From Tethya wilhelma (taxonomy: Eukaryota > Porifera > Demospongiae > Tethyida > Tethyidae): a DNA stretch of 64,000 nucleotides. Where the stretch lies: NCBI GenBank assembly GCA_964030475.1, contig CAXIPT010000001.1:20499672-20563671 (forward strand), read 5' to 3'. Numbering within the stretch: position 1 is the first letter of the stretch; the number at the start of each line of letters is the position of its first letter. Position numbers and translations under genes: made by a program. The notes beneath the pieces were generated by a model, which saw only the letters and a program-made list of their open reading frames with translations, searched no databases and was not told where the DNA came from. Below are positions 63,554-64,000 of this stretch, in pieces.

Positions 63554-63907
63554 CTGTGGGGAGGATCAGAGGAGTCAGAGGGTTAAAATAAGAATAGTGT
63601 GATGGTTAGAGAGGGTTAAAATAAGAAATAATGATGGTATTACATTGTAGAGAAAAACTTCACTGATCGTTGGCACATGAATTTTGCACATAACTATGTC
63701 ATATAATATACCTTTTTTGAATTATGCTATATAAAACGAATTGTTAATAATACTACAATGCTATTATTCTACCCTAAAGCTGTAATATAAAAGCTTATAG
63801 AACCAGCTGGATGGAATTCTAGAGCCAAATACATCTTTCCGTATCATTAGTGCCAATTAGAGAATATTACACGGCTTATTTCTATATCTGAAATGGTTCA
63901 CACACCT

Positions 63908-63909
<2 letters not shown>

Positions 63910-64000
<91 letters not shown>
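63910..64000. repeat. (CA)n microsatellite at the window edge
   Basis: CA repeat running off the right end, within a GAK intron. Confidence 0.95.

Overview
This is animal nuclear DNA, AT-rich and packed with microsatellites, with intron-split genes using GT..AG splice sites. The gene content (a TIKI-type Wnt protease, a furin/kexin proprotein convertase, a cyclin-G-associated kinase/auxilin, LSM4, OGFOD1 and an Ig-domain membrane protein) says Metazoa. The high repeat load, very short introns and microexons make a demosponge of the Amphimedon type my best guess; this is inference and not checked against any database. Seven single N positions (1303, 4765, 26354, 39650, 42609, 47880, 52386), mostly inside or beside simple repeats, look like contig joins. 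At 42609, and probably near 1303, the flanking contigs carry the same sequence twice.

Layout. 1-15964: OGFOD1 (prolyl hydroxylase) on the minus strand. A nearly complete 5' half lies at 9202-15964. Its dioxygenase-core exons recur in a diverged copy at 1304-3471 that also carries the 3' half, and in a third, apparently identical copy at 19-1226. A small secreted-protein gene of unknown family (12853-13837, plus strand) is nested in an OGFOD1 intron. 16104-34345: LSM4 (plus), head to head with OGFOD1 across 139 bp. Its introns hold a Crypton-type recombinase relic, a huge fold-back, several MITE-like elements and a 5.8-kb segment whose diverged copy lies at 4766-9097. About 35.4-49.9 kb: TIKI protease (plus), with one exon duplicated around an N. 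50992-51797: TATA-driven Ig-domain type I membrane protein. 52050-56976: proprotein convertase with ten coding exons giving a clean 802-residue product. 57304 to the right edge: GAK/auxilin (minus), truncated at the window edge so that only the PTEN-like/C2, clathrin/AP2-binding and J-domain parts are visible.

How the parts relate. TIKI, the convertase and the Ig protein belong to the secretory pathway and cell surface, GAK to clathrin uncoating, LSM4 to snRNA/mRNA metabolism and OGFOD1 to ribosomal-protein hydroxylation. I see no shared pathway; adjacency is probably incidental. The unusual material is non-coding: nested inverted-repeat elements, an element type with a terminal hairpin near a CTGT-rich tract, tRNA-derived units with short inverted ends, microsatellites placed against 3' splice sites, and local duplication and assembly scars around OGFOD1, LSM4 and TIKI.
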